Shown here: piece by piece, positions 47,601 through 55,982 of the stretch
Layout: each line of letters opens with the position of its first letter
Position numbering within the stretch: position 1 is the first letter of the stretch
Translations under genes and position numbers: made by a program
The notes under the pieces: model-generated
Told to the model about the DNA's origin: nothing
Seen by the model: only the letters and a program-made list of their open reading frames with translations
Databases searched by the model: none
IMG/VR virus record: IMGVR_UViG_3300037278_000728
Location: 16,397-80,396 of that record
Direction: 5' to 3' (one strand)
Source: a virus
DNA: 64,000 nt

Positions 47601-47796
47601 CCGATGCGCAAAGAGCGGTTGAGGCGGTTGCCGATAAATCGCCCACTTATCGAACATTCACTCGGCCGCCAACAGCGATGCCGCTAGGATTGTCGTAGGC
47701 ACTAGTTGTGACAATGAGATAAGCGCCTGAAAATGCTTTGCCTATTAATCAAAAATAAGGATTTGAACTGTATGCACGGTGGCGATAGGAGGAAAC

Positions 47797-47934
47797 ATGG
47801 AGATCAAGGTTAAGCGGCGAATAATTTCAAGTGAAGATGCCCGCAAGGAATTGGATACATTGCTCTGCAAATTGAGCGATTTCGATGCGTTAAGAGCTCA
47901 TTTTCTGATCGAAGCCCTACTTGCCGCTCGTTAA
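47797..47934 (+). CDS. Small protein (45 aa)
   Basis: MEIKVKRRIISSEDARKELD.. with GGAGGAAAC before ATG 47797. Helical, basic N terminus. Too short for a family call; the strong ribosome-binding site supports it. The ~200 bases before it hold no intact gene. Confidence 0.5.
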   Translation: MEIKVKRRIISSEDARKELDTLLCKLSDFDALRAHFLIEALLAAR

Positions 47935-48044
47935 TAGCAATAAAAAGAATTGGCACTATATACAGCACGCGAGCACGATCCTCTTAAAAAGTTTTGTAAA
48001 GCGTTGATTTTAAAGGGGGGATTTAACGAAAATGGCGCCGTATG

Positions 48045-48104
48045 GCCCCAATATGACCCCAGGAGTAGCTGAGTACCATCATTATAGTGGGGTCATATTG
48101 GGGC
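48045..48104 (+). terminator. Long stem-loop ending the early cassette
   Basis: 16-bp perfect stem GCCCCAATATGACCCC / GGGGTCATATTGGGGC with a 28-base loop, followed by the recurrent tail AGTCCTTTGTTTTCAA. The rest of 47935-48160 holds no gene that I can support. Confidence 0.7.
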
Positions 48105-48160
48105 GATATAAGTCCTTTGTTTTCAAAAACAAGATTTTTGGTATTTTCGGCTGATTTCGC

Positions 48161-48189
48161 TTGCATTCGGTACCGAACTTTGCTATAAT
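48161..48189 (+). promoter_or_regulatory. Early cassette promoter
   Basis: TTGCAT, 17-base spacer, TATAAT with TGC, then TTATTTCAGTGAGGAG; same cassette as at 20434. Confidence 0.85.
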
Positions 48190-48211
48190 TATTTCAGTGA
48201 GGAGCTCAGAT

Positions 48212-48376
48212 ATGGCTAAACATTCAATGCGCGAAATCGATCAGTTTTATGCATATAACGCGGGCATTTCCGCTGCGATTAGGGTGGTTGAGAGCTATGC
48301 TGAACAGAACCCAGCGATCGCGGCGTTTTTGAAAGTAGTCGCTCGCCAGATCAGCCAAAATTCAAAAACACTCTAA
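48212..48376 (+). CDS. Small early protein
   Basis: 54 residues from the ATG after GTGAGGAG (MAKHSMREIDQFYAYNAGIS..). Helical. The longer in-frame extension crosses the promoter. Function unknown. Confidence 0.65.
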   Translation: MAKHSMREIDQFYAYNAGISAAIRVVESYAEQNPAIAAFLKVVARQISQNSKTL

Positions 48377-48383
48377 TTTTCGG

Positions 48384-48412
48384 TTGACTTTTGCATCCGA
48401 GTACGTTAAACT
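48384..48412 (+). promoter_or_regulatory. Sigma70-like promoter
   Basis: TTGACT, 17-base spacer, TAAACT; leader with GAAAGAGGCGG before ATG 48440. Confidence 0.65.
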
Positions 48413-48439
48413 GAATATGTTGATGAGAAAGAGGCGGTT

Positions 48440-49141
48440 ATGAGTTATGGTTATTATCGGCATCCCGTACGGAAGTCAGGACCAATGAACGTTCCTAGCA
48501 AAATGTTCCCGATTAGCACGGTTTTCGCTGCTGCGGTAGCTGCCCAGAGAATCAATGGGGAATATGTAAAGTGGGGGTCTGCGTCCGCAATTGGCGAGGC
48601 CGGGGGAACGAAGCCGCTCAATTCTAAACTGATGCGCACCCTGCTCGCTAATCCTACAGATCTTACCAAGGAAGATTTTGAACAGGGTGAAGCGATTCGC
48701 CTGCATTATTCTGGAATGCTGACCCAGATTTTTGACGATACCGCAAATGAGTTTACTAAAAAGGTTGTCGCAATCACTCAACTCTTAGAGCTTGGAGATC
48801 GTGGCCTCAATTTTGGCCTTACGGCTTGCTTACCCTCATGGTATGAACGAGATGTGAAGCGTCAGATAGCGCAGAACACCAAAATTGATGCCGAGTCTGC
48901 TAGTTCTCCACTTCCTGGGGTAATAGTAGGTTCTAAAGTTGCCCTGCAGATTACGGTTATTTCGTGCTCGTTCAGCGCAAAATACAATGTAAATGTAATT
49001 AATGCAACGTCTGGTACACATCTACTATTCTTTTTTAACGGAAACGGCTGGAATCCTGGTCAAATATATCAGGTTACCGGAAAAGTTAAGCGATTCACCG
49101 GGAACACAACCCAGCTTAATTTCGTTAAACTGGCAAAATAG
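48440..49141 (+). CDS. Early phage protein with OB-fold-like C terminus
   Basis: 233 residues. N-terminal half helical (GGTKPLNSKLMRTLLANPTD, FTKKVVAITQLLELGD); the C-terminal ~80 residues (SKVALQITVISCSFSAKYNV, GQIYQVTGKVKRFTGNTTQL) look like an OB-fold. Nucleic-acid binding is a reasonable guess. I recall related proteins of unknown function in other large phages. Followed by a strong terminator. Confidence 0.6.
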   Translation: MSYGYYRHPVRKSGPMNVPSKMFPISTVFAAAVAAQRINGEYVKWGSASAIGEAGGTKPLNSKLMRTLLANPTDLTKEDFEQGEAIRLHYSGMLTQIFDDTANEFTKKVVAITQLLELGDRGLNFGLTACLPSWYERDVKRQIAQNTKIDAESASSPLPGVIVGSKVALQITVISCSFSAKYNVNVINATSGTHLLFFFNGNGWNPGQIYQVTGKVKRFTGNTTQLNFVKLAK

Positions 49142-49147
49142 CTGATT

Positions 49148-49186
49148 ACAAAGAACTTAACGAGTAAAAATCGTTAAGTTCTTTGT
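49148..49186 (+). terminator. Intrinsic terminator
   Basis: 16-bp stem ACAAAGAACTTAACGA / TCGTTAAGTTCTTTGT with a GTAAAAA loop and following T's, directly before the next cassette promoter. Confidence 0.8.
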
Positions 49187-49205
49187 TTTGAGTACAAACT
49201 TTTTC

Positions 49206-49234
49206 TTGCATTTGATGGCTAACTTTGCTATAAT
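49206..49234 (+). promoter_or_regulatory. Early cassette promoter
   Basis: TTGCAT, 17-base spacer, TATAAT with TGC, then TTATTTCAGTGGGAAG. Confidence 0.85.
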
Positions 49235-49262
49235 TATTTCAGTGGGAAGAAAGGTTGTTAAA

Positions 49263-49493
49263 ATGGAACCAACTTACGAAGAATTGAAAGCGCAGCTCGA
49301 GGCGTTACAGGCCGAAAAATCCGTTAAGGCATTAACGTTTAAGGTCGGCGAAAAGGGCGGGGTTTCGGTTTACGGAATGGGGCGTTTCCCCGTTACGCTA
49401 TATTACAGTCAGTGGAAGCGGCTGATTGAAGCAACCCCTAAGCTCGATGAATTTCTGGAAGCAAATAAGAGTCGTCTTAAGACCAAGGAGTAA
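49263..49493 (+). CDS. Small conserved early protein
   Basis: 76 residues from ATG 49263 (MEPTYEELKAQLEALQAEKS..). A coiled-coil start is followed by ALTFKVGEKGGVSVYGMGRF and PVTLYYSQWKRLI, a small domain I recall in phages and plasmids. Function unknown. Confidence 0.65.
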   Translation: MEPTYEELKAQLEALQAEKSVKALTFKVGEKGGVSVYGMGRFPVTLYYSQWKRLIEATPKLDEFLEANKSRLKTKE

Positions 49494-49508
49494 TACTTTG
49501 ATTACAAC

Positions 49509-49537
49509 GGGCTTATTCCTCATCGAATAAGCCCTTT
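49509..49537 (+). terminator. Intrinsic terminator
   Basis: GGGCTTATTC / GAATAAGCCC stem, CTCATC loop, then TTTGTTTTC; part of the promoter/stem-loop cassette series. Confidence 0.8.
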
Positions 49538-49559
49538 GTTTTCAGCGATTACTTTTTTC

Positions 49560-49588
49560 TTGCATTCGGTACCGGATTTTGCTATAAT
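49560..49588 (+). promoter_or_regulatory. Early cassette promoter
   Basis: TTGCAT, 17-base spacer, TATAAT with TGC, then TTATTTCAGTGAGGAG. Confidence 0.85.
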
Positions 49589-49623
49589 TATTTCAGTGAG
49601 GAGCTCGGCTGAATAAACGGTAT

Positions 49624-49800
49624 ATGAGAATTGCAGACACGTTGAGCAAGATGGATACCGAGCATATAACGTTCAATGAAATTGTGGAGCTAATTTATCC
49701 TTTTCATTGGGGGTGGTTTGCAAAATTGGTTATTGCTACCGGTGTTCGCCGTGGAACATTTGAACAGAACCCGGACGGCACCTACAAATTTATCGGTTGA
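49624..49800 (+). CDS. Small early protein (58 aa)
   Basis: MRIADTLSKMDTEHITFNEI.. to TGA 49798-49800. A cassette promoter precedes it, though GAGGAG is 27 bases before this ATG, so the start is not certain. A helix-rich middle with WGWFAKLVIATGVRRGTF. Its stop codon lies inside the next -35 box. Confidence 0.55.
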   Translation: MRIADTLSKMDTEHITFNEIVELIYPFHWGWFAKLVIATGVRRGTFEQNPDGTYKFIG

Positions 49801-49825
49801 CACTTAACCCGGCGTTTGCTATAAT
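49797..49825 (+). promoter_or_regulatory. Early cassette promoter of ligA
   Basis: TTGACA (overlapping the preceding TGA stop), 17-base spacer, TATAAT with TGC, then TTATTTCAGTGAGGAA. Confidence 0.85.
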
Positions 49826-49847
49826 TATTTCAGTGAGGAAAACAGGT

Positions 49848-51896
49848 ATGCAAGCAGGCAAGTTGATTGAAACACTTAATTCGCAGTTGATTGACGCGCA
49901 GGTAGCCTATTACGCCGGCGATCCAATTTTGAGCGATGGTGAATATGATGCGCTAGAAGCGCAGTTGATTTCGCTGGTTAATGCAAATTCGAATTTTGCG
50001 AATCTTGCGACCGTCCTCACTCGTGTGGGGGATTCAAAGAATTCTCTTACTCGGATTAAGCACGATCGGCCAATGTTGAGTATTGAGAATTATTACACGC
50101 CCGAAAGTTATATTGCCGCTGCCAAGAATTATGGTGATGTTGTTCTCGAGGAGCCGAAACGGGATGGGATTAGCTGCGAGCTTTCTTACAAGAATGGCCG
50201 GCTGATCCGTGCTGTAACACGCGGCGATGGAGAAGCCGGAGAAGATATGACCGAGCAGGTTCATGCCTGCAAGTATATTCCGCAATACTTTGGTGGGAAA
50301 AATCTTCCGAAGAATTTGCCCAGCGATCTTCGAATTCGCGGTGAACTAGTGATGCGAAAGAGTGAACTAGCTCGCATTAACGCATTGGGAGGTAAGCAGT
50401 ATTCAAACACACGAAATCTTGTTGCGGGCACAATGAAACAGCAAGATATGTCTATTGTTGCAAGTCGCGAAATTCTGCTAATGCCCTGGGATATGTATAG
50501 CCCAGATCAAGATGATTTGCTCCCGGATAGCGCTATTGCGCGTATGAATCTCGCATATGCTCTGGGCTTTCCTAAGTATGAAGGCATTGCGGTTGCAACT
50601 TCTGCAAAAGGTGCGATTGAAGGTGCACTAAACAAGCTGCTCGAATTTATTAAGACTACCGACGTTGTTTGCGATGGTGTAGTAATTAAAGCCGATTCAC
50701 ACAAAGTTCGAAATACACTTGGGGTCGCTGAAAAATTTACCCGCTATCAGCATTGCTTTAAGCCCCAAAATTTGTCTGCCCAAACAAAGTTGGCGGGCAT
50801 CGAATTTGGCCTAGGCCGCACGGGAAAGGTCACTCCGGTGGCAATTTTGGAGCCGGTTGACCTCGGCGGTGCGATGATTTCACGCGCTAATCTTTGTAAC
50901 GAAACTTACATGGAAAATCTTGACATAATGATTGGATCAATAGTCAAGATTTTGCGTTCGGGCGACGTGATTCCCTATATCACCGGTGTTGTGAATAATA
51001 AGGGAGCAAGGAAATTGCCGTTTCCGACACATTGCCCCTCTTGCAATTCCATTTTGCGAATTCAAAATGATTCCGGTATTGCGCAACGATTTTGCGATAA
51101 TAGTGCGTGCCCAGGAAAGGCGGCACAACAGTTTGTTTACATTGGCCATCGTGATACTTTAGAAATTGATAATCTCGGCGCTAGTATGTCGGCTGAATTA
51201 GTTGATTTCGATATTACTAATATTGCGGATTTATTTGAATTTGGAAATGCATCATTAAATTCCGCTGCAAGTTTTTCGAAGTCGAAGCAAAATGATCTTG
51301 CTCTGGTATCCTCATTTAAAAATGCCGGCTTTCGTTCCGGTGTTAACACTCTGAAGATGGTTAAGAGTTTAGAAGTTGCAAAGACCGCAACTTGGGAACG
51401 TTGGATTGCGTCACTTAACATTCCAATGGTTGGACATTCGCTTGGGGAAGACATCTCAAAGGCATTGAATCTTACCTCCGACGATATGGGTAAGTTGCCC
51501 AAGTTGCTACTTACTTTACCTGCGCTGAATATTGAAAAACTCGGTCCTGTAAAGACCGCTTCAATTGTTGATTGGGCAAAGAATAAGAATAACGTTAATT
51601 TGTGCAATCGGCTTCATGCGGCGGGCGTTCGTCCTACTGGGTTGGTTACAGTTCCAACAGCCGGTAAGAAGTTAGAGGGAGTCGACTTTTGCATTACTGG
51701 ATCGTTTGCTCGTGGTTCCCGTCCTGGTATCACGGCTGATTTAGAAAAGTTGGGTGCAATTGCGCATAGTTCCGTAACAAAGGATGTTAACCTTTTGATT
51801 TGCGGAGAGGCGGCGGGATCAAAACTTGCAAAGGCACAGAAGTTGGGTATCAACATCGTTGGAGATGATTGGTTAACTGAGGCTTTGGGAAAGTAA
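49848..51896 (+). CDS. ligA: NAD+-dependent DNA ligase LigA
   Basis: 682 residues from ATG 49848 (bacterial LigA ~670). Adenylation-domain catalytic Lys104 in EPKRDG, then TRGDGEAGEDMTEQ, the OB-fold region GRTGKVTPVAILEPVDL, a 4-Cys zinc finger (CPSCNSILRI .. RFCDNSACPG), helix-hairpin-helix repeats, and a C-terminal BRCT domain (KLEGVDFCITGSFARG .. GDDWLTEAL). It seals nicks in replication and repair, replacing the ATP-dependent gp30 ligase of T4. It has its own early cassette promoter and overlaps the next gene (TAATG). A bacterial origin is likely. Confidence 0.92.
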   Translation: MQAGKLIETLNSQLIDAQVAYYAGDPILSDGEYDALEAQLISLVNANSNFANLATVLTRVGDSKNSLTRIKHDRPMLSIENYYTPESYIAAAKNYGDVVLEEPKRDGISCELSYKNGRLIRAVTRGDGEAGEDMTEQVHACKYIPQYFGGKNLPKNLPSDLRIRGELVMRKSELARINALGGKQYSNTRNLVAGTMKQQDMSIVASREILLMPWDMYSPDQDDLLPDSAIARMNLAYALGFPKYEGIAVATSAKGAIEGALNKLLEFIKTTDVVCDGVVIKADSHKVRNTLGVAEKFTRYQHCFKPQNLSAQTKLAGIEFGLGRTGKVTPVAILEPVDLGGAMISRANLCNETYMENLDIMIGSIVKILRSGDVIPYITGVVNNKGARKLPFPTHCPSCNSILRIQNDSGIAQRFCDNSACPGKAAQQFVYIGHRDTLEIDNLGASMSAELVDFDITNIADLFEFGNASLNSAASFSKSKQNDLALVSSFKNAGFRSGVNTLKMVKSLEVAKTATWERWIASLNIPMVGHSLGEDISKALNLTSDDMGKLPKLLLTLPALNIEKLGPVKTASIVDWAKNKNNVNLCNRLHAAGVRPTGLVTVPTAGKKLEGVDFCITGSFARGSRPGITADLEKLGAIAHSSVTKDVNLLICGEAAGSKLAKAQKLGINIVGDDWLTEALGK

Positions 51897-52132
51897 TGGT
51901 TGATTTTGCTGGAATGATGTTTCGACCAATAACCGATAGGATGAAGACTGCGAAATGGACAGATGGAAAAACTACTCTTAACGGATGGTGGGAATATAAT
52001 TGGCAATCCGATTCATTTTTTATCATTCTAGAGAAAACTCGTGGACATGCGGAACGAAGGTTTCGAACGCATAATGATACCCCGGAATGGGGCAAATACA
52101 AATTAGAAGGTGAGACTTGCAGCAAGAAGTAA
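51896..52132 (+). CDS. Small early protein
   Basis: 78 residues, starting in a TAATG overlap with ligA. Trp-rich, basic (TTLNGWWEYNWQSDSFFIIL). No recognised family. Confidence 0.55.
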   Translation: MVDFAGMMFRPITDRMKTAKWTDGKTTLNGWWEYNWQSDSFFIILEKTRGHAERRFRTHNDTPEWGKYKLEGETCSKK

Positions 52133-52138
52133 TAGATA

Positions 52139-52441
52139 TTGGTAAGGTATGCCTTCGCTCATATTTCAGCTCGAAAATGGCAATATAAAGAATCAATGCA
52201 TTTTCCTGATTACTACGTAATTACCGTTAAACTCGATGATCCGTATGATATTTCGAATGATCCATTTTCGAATATTAATCGTCATTATCGGACCACCCGG
52301 ATTATACCTCCGGAAAATTTTGTTAAGGTGATCGGCCCATTTAATTTTTTGGAAGAGTATAAAAGAATTTACAAAAAAGATTACGATCCGAATCCGCCGG
52401 TTATTACCTCTAAACGTAAAATTAAAATTCCTCGAAAGTAA
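52139..52441 (+). CDS. Small early protein
   Basis: 100 residues from TTG 52139 (MVRYAFAHISARKWQYKESM..); start uncertain, weak Shine-Dalgarno. Basic C terminus (TSKRKIKIPRK). Function unknown. Confidence 0.5.
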   Translation: MVRYAFAHISARKWQYKESMHFPDYYVITVKLDDPYDISNDPFSNINRHYRTTRIIPPENFVKVIGPFNFLEEYKRIYKKDYDPNPPVITSKRKIKIPRK

Positions 52442-52446
52442 AATTA

Positions 52447-52719
52447 ATGATCGAAAAATTGGATTCAAGCGCGTTTGATTGGAGCACTTGGAGAAGTGGC
52501 GATGTGTGGAATGAATTTCACATTCCTTGCCGCACGAATGCTCTTATCGAAAATCGTGAAATTCTTAAGAAGTATGCAGTTGGTTGGTGCTATGGTGAAA
52601 ATTTAATCTGCCGTCCTAAGGCAAACCATATCGCCGTTATGTTTTTTAAAGATTATAAGGAATTTTGGTTTCACCTTAGAGATTATGAATTCGAAAAGAT
52701 TTTTCAAGAAAAGGAATAA
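52447..52719 (+). CDS. Small early protein
   Basis: 90 residues (MIEKLDSSAFDWSTWRSGDV..), aromatic-rich, mixed alpha/beta. Closely spaced with both neighbours. No recognised family. Confidence 0.55.
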   Translation: MIEKLDSSAFDWSTWRSGDVWNEFHIPCRTNALIENREILKKYAVGWCYGENLICRPKANHIAVMFFKDYKEFWFHLRDYEFEKIFQEKE

Positions 52720-52720
52720 T

Positions 52721-53032
52721 ATGTTTGAGTCTGTAGAAAAAGATAATTCGATAATGGAAGGTATTTCATCCTTTCTAGTATTAGCCGGTATAGTAGCAGT
52801 TTGTGTAGGTATTATTATCGCAGCCTGCTATCCATATATTAATCCTGCTGCGGCAACTCATGTATTAACGATTAATAATTATCATAATATTCAAATTACT
52901 GGACATCGATATCTTGGTTGTGATAGTGCATTCACTAAAACGGCATTCCGAGCTGTTGCTCCAAATGGTGAGAATGTAACTGGTGTAGTATGCGGTGATA
53001 TGAGTGGATCTCAAAGTATTCACGTTGATTAA
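52721..53032 (+). CDS. Single-span membrane protein with periplasmic domain
   Basis: 103 residues from ATG 52721 (MFESVEKDNSIMEG..). One strong membrane span (FLVLAGIVAVCVGIIIAACY, residues ~18-37), then a small domain with two Cys: HNIQITGHRYLGCDSAFTKT and NVTGVVCGDMSG, a pattern I recall from small bacterial and phage inner-membrane proteins. A superinfection or envelope role is possible but unproven. Confidence 0.6.
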   Translation: MFESVEKDNSIMEGISSFLVLAGIVAVCVGIIIAACYPYINPAAATHVLTINNYHNIQITGHRYLGCDSAFTKTAFRAVAPNGENVTGVVCGDMSGSQSIHVD

Positions 53033-53049
53033 TTAGAAAGGAAAGATAG

Positions 53050-54012
53050 ATGGAAGACTTAACACAAATTGGATTTTATACTCTTAGCAACAATCGTTGC
53101 CGTAATGCATCGGTATCTTCTGATTTACAGCGATGTGAACTTATCGTTTCCTCGGCCTGTAATTTTCGATGCCCCTATTGTAGGCGGGTAGGCGGGCCGG
53201 ATATTCCTTTTGTAGATGCAGAAAACATTGTTCGTCTATGGGGCGCGCAGCATCTTAAGAATATTCGATTCTCCGGTGGGGAACCCACATTATATAAGGG
53301 ATTGGATAAGTTGATTGCGATTGCAAAGGAAGTAGGGTGTGAACGTATTGCAATTTCAACGAATGGCTCGGCATCAAAGGAATTGTATGATTCGTTGCTT
53401 GCTGCCGGTGCAAATGATCTGAGCATTTCGCTCGATGCCTGTTGCGCATCAGACGGCGACATTCTTGATGGGGGAGCTGGCAAATGGGAAACAGTCGTAG
53501 AGAATATTCGATATTTGTCGGCTAAGACATATGTTTCGGTCGGAGTTGTTTTAAATGCCGGAATTAATGCTGAAAAGGTGAATGAGATTATTACGTTTGC
53601 CGATAGCTTAGGGGTTGCGGATATTCGAATTATTCCTGCCGCTCAAGAATCGAATAAGTTGAGCAATGTCGTAGTATCGCCTGATATCTTGTCTAGACAT
53701 CCTATTTTAGCATATCGAATTGCAAATCTAAAAGAAGGCACAACCGTAAGAGGATTATTAGACTCAGATGTTTCGAAATGCGGCCTTGTGCATGATGATA
53801 TGATTGTCAACGGTAACTATCACTTTCCCTGTGTAATTTATTTTCGAGAAGGTGGTCGGCCGATCGGAAAAGTCGGACCTCATATGCGAGAAGAACGGGC
53901 TGAATGGTATAAGACACATAATACCAAAACTGATCCGATTTGTTCGAAGCAATGTTTAGATGTTTGTTCTTTCTACAATCGTAAGTTTGAACAATTTCAC
54001 TCGGTTAAATAA
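53050..54012 (+). CDS. Radical SAM enzyme
   Basis: 320 residues, GAAAGGAA leader. CNFRCPYC (C-x3-C-x2-C, ~residues 37-44) binds the 4Fe-4S cluster; FSGGEPTLYKGLDKL (~75-89) is the SAM-binding GGE motif, followed by a TIM-barrel-like pattern (ISTNGSA, DLSISLDAC, GVVLNAGIN). The C terminus has CSKQCLDVC, perhaps a second cluster. MoaA-like overall. The substrate is unknown: nucleoside or peptide modification are options. It sits with early metabolism genes. Confidence 0.8.
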   Translation: MEDLTQIGFYTLSNNRCRNASVSSDLQRCELIVSSACNFRCPYCRRVGGPDIPFVDAENIVRLWGAQHLKNIRFSGGEPTLYKGLDKLIAIAKEVGCERIAISTNGSASKELYDSLLAAGANDLSISLDACCASDGDILDGGAGKWETVVENIRYLSAKTYVSVGVVLNAGINAEKVNEIITFADSLGVADIRIIPAAQESNKLSNVVVSPDILSRHPILAYRIANLKEGTTVRGLLDSDVSKCGLVHDDMIVNGNYHFPCVIYFREGGRPIGKVGPHMREERAEWYKTHNTKTDPICSKQCLDVCSFYNRKFEQFHSVK

Positions 54013-54021
54013 TTTAAATTC

Positions 54022-54050
54022 TTGATTTTTGCCCACATATATGCTACAAT
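54022..54050 (+). promoter_or_regulatory. Sigma70-like promoter
   Basis: TTGATT, 17-base spacer, TACAAT with extended TGC; the leader carries GAAAGG before ATG 54096. Confidence 0.65.
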
Positions 54051-54095
54051 GTATATGTGGACAAAATTTTGTCGTGTACTTTGAAAGGTTAGAGA

Positions 54096-55913
54096 ATGAT
54101 TTTTGCGATTGCATTTGTAAGCACGTTAATCGGTATTTTGCCGCTTCTGCTCTTTAAGAGGATTCCGGCTGCGACCATAGTAGCATCGATCTTTTTGCCG
54201 TTACAATGGATGATTTTTTACGTAAATAATGTTTCGACGGTTTGGCCATTATTCGGCTTGCCCGGTCTATTTGTTGCGATTTTATTTTTGACCGACTCCA
54301 TTGTTTTAACCGCAATGGATGATGACCATTATGCTATCGTGTGGGCATTAGGTATCTCAACAATTTTTTTGTATCTTTTTATGCTAGTTAGTTCTGGTGA
54401 GGCATTAAATGCCGCGCATTATTCAGCCCTTATTGGTAATGTTGAAACCCGCCAATGGAGTCAAGATATTCAACCCAAGGATCCGAATCATATTCGTCTT
54501 GTTAGTTCGAATAATGCTAATTTTCTCGCCACTAAAGCAATGGGTCAGGATGGATCGATTGGCAGTCAGTTTCACCTAGGCGAGTCGACATTGCAACTTA
54601 TTAAGGGCGAACTTTGGTATGTATTTCCTCTAGAATATGATGGTCTGATGGTTGCCAATTCAACGGGTTCAATTCCAGGTTACGTGATGGTGTCAGCGGA
54701 AAATCCCGAGGAACAGCCGAAGTTTGTAAAGTTTGCATCCGGCGCCGAAATGGTGTATTCACCATCCGCTTATTTCGGTAATAATCTCGAACGGCATCTA
54801 AGGACTAATGGGTATTTCTCCAAAGGATTAACTGATTTTTCATTTGAGCTAGACGAAAATTATCATCCTTGGTGGGTTGTATCTGTATTCACCCCGACAA
54901 TTGGATGGTGGGGTATTAAGATTGATGGTATTGTAGTTGTAGATCCGGCATCGGGCAGTAGCACCTTTTATCCTATTGGCAGTGTACCAGCATGGATTGA
55001 TCGAGTTGTTCCAGATTCGGTGGTTAACGACAATATCGCATACTGGGGCGACCTGAAAAATGGGTGGTGGAACAGTTCAATTTTTGGCGGCAAGGTTGGG
55101 CGTTTGCATCCAGGTAATACAACCTTGATTTATGGTAATAATGGAGATGCAACCTGGGTCACCGACGTAACCTCAATGAGTGCCAACGACGACTCTATGG
55201 TAGGTGTAATTTACACCGATGCGCATACCGGGAAGACAATCTTTTATCAGGTGCCAGGCGGCGGGACCAATAAGGCAGTAGTAAATGCGGTTAATAGAAA
55301 TCAAGATATTTCATATCGAAAGTTAACCGGCGTTGATCCACAACTTTATAATCTTTATGGAGAGATGGTTGATATTCTTCCGGTGGTAAATGAGAATAGT
55401 GCGTTTCAAGGCGTTGCAATTGTTGAGATTAATAATATCCAACAGGTATCGTTTGGCTCAACAATGTCCGCCGCAATGTCACAATTCCAAAAGAGTCTAT
55501 CGGGCAAAGGAATCAATAGTTCTCTTGACAAGAATCGAGAATTAAATTCAATTACCGGTTCAATCGATAGAATTGGTTTTAACAATACAAATACAGGAAC
55601 AATTTATTATATTCATGTTGCAGGTATAGATCATTTATTTAATGGTGACGTCTCAACATCGATTAAGTTACCGGTATCACATATCGGTGACAAAATTACG
55701 TTAACCTATTATTATTCGGAACAATCGGTTTTGCCGATTCATGATTTTGATAATGAAAGTCTGCCGTTAAGCAGTAGTCAAGATCAGCAAGTTATAGAGA
55801 CGAAAGTTGATGATACTAGAGCAGCGAAAGAAACTCACGAAGATGCAAATTCAATTCGCTCTCGGGTTAATAATATGAGCGACGAGCAAATCCAAAAGTT
55901 AACGAATAAGTAA
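54096..55913 (+). CDS. Large membrane-anchored protein of unknown function
   Basis: 605 residues. Three or four membrane spans lie in the first ~105 residues (IAFVSTLIGILPLLLF, AATIVASIFLPLQWMIFYV, LFGLPGLFVAILFLTDS, WALGISTIFLYLFMLV). A large beta-rich domain follows, with ELWYVFPLEYDGLM, GWWGIKIDGIVVVDPASG, VPAWIDRVVPDSVV and a WGDLKNGWWN motif. The C terminus (~560-605) is a charged coil. I recall large bacterial membrane proteins with similar IDGVVVVD..VPxWxDRV segments but no function. Own promoter and terminator, so independently expressed. Confidence 0.6.
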   Translation: MIFAIAFVSTLIGILPLLLFKRIPAATIVASIFLPLQWMIFYVNNVSTVWPLFGLPGLFVAILFLTDSIVLTAMDDDHYAIVWALGISTIFLYLFMLVSSGEALNAAHYSALIGNVETRQWSQDIQPKDPNHIRLVSSNNANFLATKAMGQDGSIGSQFHLGESTLQLIKGELWYVFPLEYDGLMVANSTGSIPGYVMVSAENPEEQPKFVKFASGAEMVYSPSAYFGNNLERHLRTNGYFSKGLTDFSFELDENYHPWWVVSVFTPTIGWWGIKIDGIVVVDPASGSSTFYPIGSVPAWIDRVVPDSVVNDNIAYWGDLKNGWWNSSIFGGKVGRLHPGNTTLIYGNNGDATWVTDVTSMSANDDSMVGVIYTDAHTGKTIFYQVPGGGTNKAVVNAVNRNQDISYRKLTGVDPQLYNLYGEMVDILPVVNENSAFQGVAIVEINNIQQVSFGSTMSAAMSQFQKSLSGKGINSSLDKNRELNSITGSIDRIGFNNTNTGTIYYIHVAGIDHLFNGDVSTSIKLPVSHIGDKITLTYYYSEQSVLPIHDFDNESLPLSSSQDQQVIETKVDDTRAAKETHEDANSIRSRVNNMSDEQIQKLTNK

Positions 55914-55952
55914 TCAAATGGCCGTTATATTAAAATATAACGGCCATTTGAT
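55913..55952. terminator. Long terminator stem-loop
   Basis: 18-bp perfect stem ATCAAATGGCCGTTATAT and complement with a TAAA loop. The end of the 3' arm contributes to the -35 box of the uvsE promoter. Confidence 0.8.
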
Positions 55953-55976
55953 TATCCAATACAAAGTTGGTATAAT
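55948..55976 (+). promoter_or_regulatory. Promoter of uvsE, leaderless configuration
   Basis: TTGATT (overlapping the terminator arm), 17-base spacer, TATAAT (55971-55976); ATG 55983 follows after 6 bases. Confidence 0.75.
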
Positions 55977-55982
55977 TAAGAT

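Noticed and set aside
47367-47657. 96-residue reverse-strand ORF opposite the signal-peptide gene
   Set aside because: Opposes a convincing signal-peptide frame and lacks a promoter or ribosome-binding site.
51137-51607. 156-residue reverse-strand ORF inside ligA
   Set aside because: Antisense to the conserved zinc-finger/HhH region of LigA, no start context.
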